A stretch of DNA of 64,000 bases from Rubrobacter xylanophilus. GTDB taxonomy: Bacteria > Actinomycetota > Rubrobacteria > Rubrobacterales > Rubrobacteraceae. The notes beneath the pieces were generated by a model, which saw nothing but the letters and a program-made list of their open reading frames with translations, searched no databases and had not been told where the DNA came from. The stretch lies in the NCBI RefSeq assembly GCF_007164525.1, contig NZ_AP019791.1:607501-671500 (forward strand), given 5' to 3'. A program made the position numbers and the translations under genes. Below, piece after piece: positions 59,987 to 64,000 of the stretch (its first letter is position 1; every line of letters begins with the position of its first letter).

Positions 59987-61230
59987 GCTCCACCGGCAAC
60001 GGCCACGCGCTCATAACGGGCCTCGGTGCGGTCACCCCGCTGGGCAGCGGGGCGGAGAACTTCTGGGACGCCGCCCTGCACGGCAAGAGCGGCATCGGCG
60101 AGATCACGCTCTTCGACCCCTCGCCCTATCCGTCCCGGATCGCCGGGGAGTGCCGGGACTTCGACCCGACCGACTACATGAGCCGCAAGGAGGCCCGCCG
60201 GATGGACCGCTACGGTCAGTTCGGCGTGGCGGCCGGGATCGAGGCGGCCCAGCACGCGGGCATCGTGGACATCGTCCGCAGGCGGCCCGAGCGGGTGGCG
60301 ATCGTCATCGGCAGCGGGATCGGCGGGATCTCCACCTGGGAGCGCGAGTACCGGGTGCTGCACGAGCGCGGCCCGGGGAGGGTGAGCCCCTTCCTGATCA
60401 CGATGATGGTCCCCAACATGGCAGCCGGTCAGCTGGCGATCATGCTGGGGGCCACCGGTCCGACCCAGTGTCCGGTCCTGGCCTGCGCCACCGGCGGCGA
60501 GGCGATAGCCGAGGGGCTGGAGCTCATCCGGCGGGGCGACGCCGACGTGGTCATAGCGGGCTCTTCGGAGGCCCCGATCACGCCGCTCTCCATGGCGGGC
60601 TTCTGCGCGATCCGGGCGGTGAGCCGCCGCAACGAGGAGCCCCACCGGGCGAGCCGGCCCTTCGACGCCGACCGGGACGGCTTCGTGATGAGCGAGGGTG
60701 CGGGAGCGATGGTGCTCGAGAGCCCGGAGCACGCCGAGCAGCGGGGCGCCGAGCCCATAGCCGCCGTGGCGGGGTACGGCCGGACGACCGACGCCTACCA
60801 CGTGACCGCCCCCGACGAGCAGGGACGCGGCGTGGAGCGGGCCATCCGGCTGGCGCTCGAGGATGCGGGGATGTCCCCGGAGGAAGTCGGACACGTCAAC
60901 GCCCACGCCACGGCCACCCCCACCGGCGACGGCCCCGAGACCCGGGCCATCGCCCGGGTGGTACCGCACGCCCACGTCTCCGGGACGAAGTCCATGACCG
61001 GACACTCCTTCGGCGCCGTGGGGACCACCGAGGGGATAATGTGCGCGCTCGCGCTCAAGCACAAGGTGGTCCCGCCGACCATCAACCTGGAGAACGTCGC
61101 CGACGATTGCGAGCGGCTGAACTACGTGGGGCCCGAGGCCCGCGAGGTGCCGGACCTCAAGGGCGCCATCTCCAACTCCATGGGGTTCGGCGGGCACAAC
61201 GTGGTTGTGGCGTTCAGGAGCGTGGAATAG
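59983..61230 (+). CDS. fabF: 3-oxoacyl-ACP synthase II
   Basis: FabF (415 residues) extends acyl chains. The catalytic Cys168 ([12 protein letters not shown]), His308 ([11 protein letters not shown]) and His341 ([12 protein letters not shown]) are intact, and Lys336 precedes the second histidine. The GFGGHN C-terminal loop is present. The GTG start overlaps the acpP stop. No enoyl-ACP reductase gene is in this cluster, so that step is encoded elsewhere. Confidence 0.97.
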   Translation: MSSTGNGHALITGLGAVTPLGSGAENFWDAALHGKSGIGEITLFDPSPYPSRIAGECRDFDPTDYMSRKEARRMDRYGQFGVAAGIEAAQHAGIVDIVRRRPERVAIVIGSGIGGISTWEREYRVLHERGPGRVSPFLITMMVPNMAAGQLAIMLGATGPTQCPVLACATGGEAIAEGLELIRRGDADVVIAGSSEAPITPLSMAGFCAIRAVSRRNEEPHRASRPFDADRDGFVMSEGAGAMVLESPEHAEQRGAEPIAAVAGYGRTTDAYHVTAPDEQGRGVERAIRLALEDAGMSPEEVGHVNAHATATPTGDGPETRAIARVVPHAHVSGTKSMTGHSFGAVGTTEGIMCALALKHKVVPPTINLENVADDCERLNYVGPEAREVPDLKGAISNSMGFGGHNVVVAFRSVE

Positions 61231-61246
61231 TAACATAGCAACCGGA

Positions 61247-61906
61247 ATGTCTATAAAAGAGCTCATAGAGATACTGCCCGATCCGCTGCGCAAGCGCGCT
61301 CTGACCCACCCGAGCGTCGCCGACCCCTATCACTCGAACGGCAGGCTGGAGTTCCTCGGCGACTCGATCCTGAACCACCGGGTGGCGGAGCTGGTCTTCC
61401 ACAGCTACCCGGAGCTCCTGGAGGGAGACCTCACCCGCATCCGGGCTCACCTGGTCCGGAAGTCCTTCCTGGCCTCCGTCGGCCGGAGCGAGGGGCTGGA
61501 GGAGATGATCGAGAGCTCCGTGATAAACGACTCGGTGATCGCCGACACCGTGGAGGCGATCATCGGTGCTGCCTACCTCATAGACAAGGAGCTGGTCCTC
61601 AGGACCATAGACGAGATCTTCAACCCGGCCGAGGTGGACACCGACGAGCTGAGGGACTGGAAGACGCTCCTGCAGGAGACGCTGCAGGCCGAGGGGCTCC
61701 GGCCGACCTACCGGGTGATCTCGAAACAGGGCCCGCCCCACCGCCCGGTCTTCATCTCCGGCGTCTCGGTGGACGGCGAGGAGGTGGCCACCGGAAGAGG
61801 CAGCTCCATCAAGCAGAGCGAGCAGGCCGCCGCCCGGGCCGCCCTCGAGATCCTCGGCGTCAGACCGCTGCCGCGCTCACCCGTCGAGGTCCACGTCGGG
61901 GCCTGA
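61247..61906 (+). CDS. rnc: Ribonuclease III
   Basis: RNase III (219 residues) cleaves double-stranded RNA, including pre-rRNA. The nuclease signature GRLEFLGDSILN and DSVIADTVEAIIGAAYL hold the catalytic acidic residues. The dsRNA-binding domain (DWKTLLQETLQAEGLRPTY; GSSIKQSEQAAARAALEIL) is complete. ATG 61247 is preferred. A TAACAT box at 61231-61236 suggests a near-leaderless transcript, and no clear Shine-Dalgarno is present. smc follows after about 100 nt. Confidence 0.96.
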   Translation: MSIKELIEILPDPLRKRALTHPSVADPYHSNGRLEFLGDSILNHRVAELVFHSYPELLEGDLTRIRAHLVRKSFLASVGRSEGLEEMIESSVINDSVIADTVEAIIGAAYLIDKELVLRTIDEIFNPAEVDTDELRDWKTLLQETLQAEGLRPTYRVISKQGPPHRPVFISGVSVDGEEVATGRGSSIKQSEQAAARAALEILGVRPLPRSPVEVHVGA

Positions 61907-62008
61907 GAGGTCCCGACCTCTTTCCTCCGTGGGGGCTCGGTGAACGCCCGTTTGCTGGGCTTTTCCCGTGCCTTCGGCCTCGACGTTGCGTACAATGGTC
62001 CGCCGTAG

Positions 62009-64000
62009 ATGCTCTCTGCGATCTACATCAAGGGCTTCAAGACCTTCGCGCGGCCGGTACGGATGCCGCTCGGGCCGGGGGTCACGGCGATCGTGGGGCC
62101 CAACGGCTCGGGCAAGAGCAACATAACCGACGCGGTGCTCTTCGCGCTTGGGGAGCAGAGCCCGGGTGTGTTGCGGGCGGGGGGGATGGCGGATTTGATC
62201 TTCGCCGGCTCGGAGTCGCTCCCCGCCGCGAACGCTGCGGAGGTCACGCTCGTTCTGGACAACGCAGGCGGTGAGATTTCGCTGCCCCACCGGGAGATTG
62301 CGATCTCCCGCCGGATCTCCCGCGACGGGAGGACGGAGTACCGGGTGGCCGGAGCCAGGGCCCGGCTGGCGGACGTGCGGGCCGTGGCCGGCGAGGCCGG
62401 GCTGGGGAGGCACAGCATCCTGCGGCAGGGGGCCGTGGACGCGATCGTGGCCGGAGGGGCTGCGGCCTGCCGGCAGGCTCTCGAAGAGGCCGCCGGACTC
62501 GGCGTCTACCGGCGCCGGAGGAGCGCCGCCGCCCGCCGGCTGGAGAACGCAGCCCGGCAGCTGGAGCAGACCCGGCAGCTCGAAGCCGGCCTCGCCGAGC
62601 AGCTGCGCCGGATAGAGCGCGAGGCCGAGGCCGCCCGAGAGTACCGACGTCTGGAGGCCCGCTACAGGGAGCTCTCGCTCGCGCGGCTCCATCGGGAGGC
62701 AGCCGGCGGCCGGGAGGAGCGGTCGCGTCGCCGGCTGGAGGAGGCCGAGTCCCACATCCGCGAGCTCGCCTCTCGGAAAGAGCAACTGGAGGCAGAGGAG
62801 GACCGTCTCGGCGGGCGGATCGGTGCTCTGGAGAGGAATCTGCGCAGCACCGAGGCCGTGCTCGGCAGGCTGGAGGAGATCTCTGAGGAGCTCCGGTCGG
62901 TGGTCGGATTGTTGGATCGCAGCATATTCAGGGCCGGCGAAGTTCACGGGCGGCGGTCCGGGCGCGAGAGGACCGTCGAGAGACTGAGGGCGGGGCTGGA
63001 GCGCTTGGAAGAGGAGGTCTCCCGGATCGAGGAAGAGCTCTCCGTCGCCGAGGAGCGGCAGCAGCGGCTGCACTGGGAGGCGGATCGCCGCCGGGAGGAG
63101 GCCGATGCCGCGCGCCGTTTGGGGGAGGATCTCGCCGCCGAGCACGGCCGGGCCCGGGCGGAGCTGGAGGCCCTCCGGACCCGGCTCGCGCAGCTCCGCT
63201 CCGTAGGGGAGAGGGCGCCCTTCGGCGAGCGGGAGCTCGAGCGCCTCGCGGACCTCGTGGGCTCCGTGGAGAGGGCGGGGCCGGGAGAGAAGGCTCCGGT
63301 GGCCGCCATCGGAGCCCTGCGCCGTCGGCTGGAGGAACTCGGCCGCGAGGCCAGTCGGCGGGAAGGCGCCCTCGCGGCCGCGACCGGCAGGATCGAGGCT
63401 CGGATCCGCTCCCTCCGCCGCGCGGCTGGGGGTCGCCGCGGACCGCGGCCGCGACTGCACCAGGTGATCCGGGCCCGCCCCGGTTTCGAGCTGGCGGTGG
63501 AGGCCGCGCTCGGCGAGCTCGCCGGTGGTCTCCTCGCCCGAGACGTCGGCGAGGGGGTGGAACTTCTCTCTAGCTCGGAGCGCGTGAGCGTACGGCTCGA
63601 CGCCGAGGGACTCGCCGGGCACGGTCCGGCCTCCGGCGTCCCGCTGCTCCGCTGCGTGGAGATCCTGGACCCCGCCTACGCCGACGCCGTGGAACGGCTG
63701 CTCGGCGGGGTGTACGTGGTGGAGGATCCAGTCATGGACCGCCCGACGAACGGGTGCGTGGCCGTGACCCGCGGCGGCCTCCGGCTTACCAGGACCAGCG
63801 TGAGCCTCCCCGACGGAAGTGGGGTCTTCGAGCGCGAGGCGCGCCTGGCCAGGGAGGAGGCTCTGCTCGAGGAGCTCGTGCGGGGGCCCGGCGCCGCCCT
63901 GCGTTCCCTGCGCCGGGAGCTCTCGGCGGCCGGTGAGAGGCTCGCTGCCCTGGAGGACCTCGCCGGGAGGCTCTCGGCGGTCCGCGGCCGGGCTTCCTCC
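62009..64000 (+). CDS. smc: Chromosome condensation ATPase SMC (3' end outside window)
   Basis: The reading frame is open to the window edge for 664 codons. The N-terminal head has IKGFKTFARPV, Walker A GPNGSGKSN at 30-38 and the Q-loop block LGEQSPGVLRAGGMADLIFAG. The GLGRHSILRQGAVDAIV region follows, then a long Glu/Arg-rich coiled coil (about 170-475). The hinge begins near residue 483 (HQVIRARPGFELAVEAALG), and the returning coil starts after about 605. The signature motif and Walker B would lie outside. A TACAAT -10 (61991-61996) leaves only about 5 nt of leader before the ATG. Confidence 0.95.
   Translation, partial: MLSAIYIKGFKTFARPVRMPLGPGVTAIVGPNGSGKSNITDAVLFALGEQSPGVLRAGGMADLIFAGSESLPAANAAEVTLVLDNAGGEISLPHREIAISRRISRDGRTEYRVAGARARLADVRAVAGEAGLGRHSILRQGAVDAIVAGGAAACRQALEEAAGLGVYRRRRSAAARRLENAARQLEQTRQLEAGLAEQLRRIEREAEAAREYRRLEARYRELSLARLHREAAGGREERSRRRLEEAESHIRELASRKEQLEAEEDRLGGRIGALERNLRSTEAVLGRLEEISEELRSVVGLLDRSIFRAGEVHGRRSGRERTVERLRAGLERLEEEVSRIEEELSVAEERQQRLHWEADRRREEADAARRLGEDLAAEHGRARAELEALRTRLAQLRSVGERAPFGERELERLADLVGSVERAGPGEKAPVAAIGALRRRLEELGREASRREGALAAATGRIEARIRSLRRAAGGRRGPRPRLHQVIRARPGFELAVEAALGELAGGLLARDVGEGVELLSSSERVSVRLDAEGLAGHGPASGVPLLRCVEILDPAYADAVERLLGGVYVVEDPVMDRPTNGCVAVTRGGLRLTRTSVSLPDGSGVFEREARLAREEALLEELVRGPGAALRSLRRELSAAGERLAALEDLAGRLSAVRGRASS

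Overview
The window reads as a high-GC Gram-positive chromosome, most probably a deep-branching thermophilic actinobacterium of the Rubrobacter type. This is an inference from the very high GC, the frequent GTG/TTG starts, the -10-only leaderless promoters, the SepIVA-like/YceD/RNase III/SMC neighbourhood also seen in mycobacteria, and a SigB/F-type sigma gene. I could not run a search to confirm the species. The content is almost entirely core chromosome. I see no insertion sequence, prophage, CRISPR array, tRNA or plasmid function.

Layout. 1-914 is the 3' end of a 23S rRNA gene plus 5S rRNA. 938-4381 holds a membrane-bound metallophosphatase, a DksA-like protein, an ArsA/Get3-type ATPase and two tiny cationic ORFs. 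4478-6717 is the PLP synthase operon pdxS-pdxT with yebC. 6741-8261 is a TetR/SMR efflux pair divergent from 5-formyl-THF cyclo-ligase around a 26-bp operator. 8351-10851 is ruvC-ruvA-ruvB plus a small Sm-like protein. 10832-13416 has ilvD divergent from a VOC gene, then DUF2905. 13419-17642 has queA-tgt facing a bacterial eRF1-type protein (baeRF) and a Crp/Fnr regulator. 17821-20917 has a degenerate metallophosphoesterase and secD-secF. 20973-27939 has a phasin-like protein, an ABC1/UbiB kinase, the (p)ppGpp enzyme Rsh, an MBL hydrolase, hisS and a sirtuin. 27940-28653 is the only long stretch without a recognisable gene. 28654-33617 has a VOC protein and a flavoprotein, then a GCS2 ligase and aspS on the minus strand.

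33780-37419 has a lipoprotein, a cysteine desulfurase and a fused IscU-like::MnmA protein. 37432-39144 is a stress-type cluster: YtxG-like (DUF948), YtxH-like, a shrunken RsbW-like protein and a SigB/F sigma factor. 39180-44924 is alaS-ruvX-mltG-aroE-rpe. 44926-48597 is an FMN-riboswitch-controlled riboflavin operon (ribD-ribE-ribBA-ribH), overlapped at its 3' end by antisense rpmB. 48914-54458 is fakA-degV-recG-rsmD-coaD. 54489-64000 is sepIVA-like, yceD, rpmF, plsX-fabH-fabD-fabZ-fabG-acpP-fabF, rnc and the 5' two-thirds of smc.

How it works together. Most genes are packed into operons with ATGA, GTGA or TTGA stop/start overlaps, which implies translational coupling. The right half assembles fatty acid synthesis (fab genes), acyl-phosphate handling (FakA, a DegV/FakB protein, PlsX) and cofactor supply (CoaD, riboflavin, PLP). 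The most unusual elements are the IscU-like::MnmA fusion beside a desulfurase, the mini-RsbW between YtxGH and its sigma factor, the GGQ-like baeRF protein, a perfect 27-bp palindrome containing the secDF -10 box, and a set of -10 boxes exactly 7 nt before start codons.
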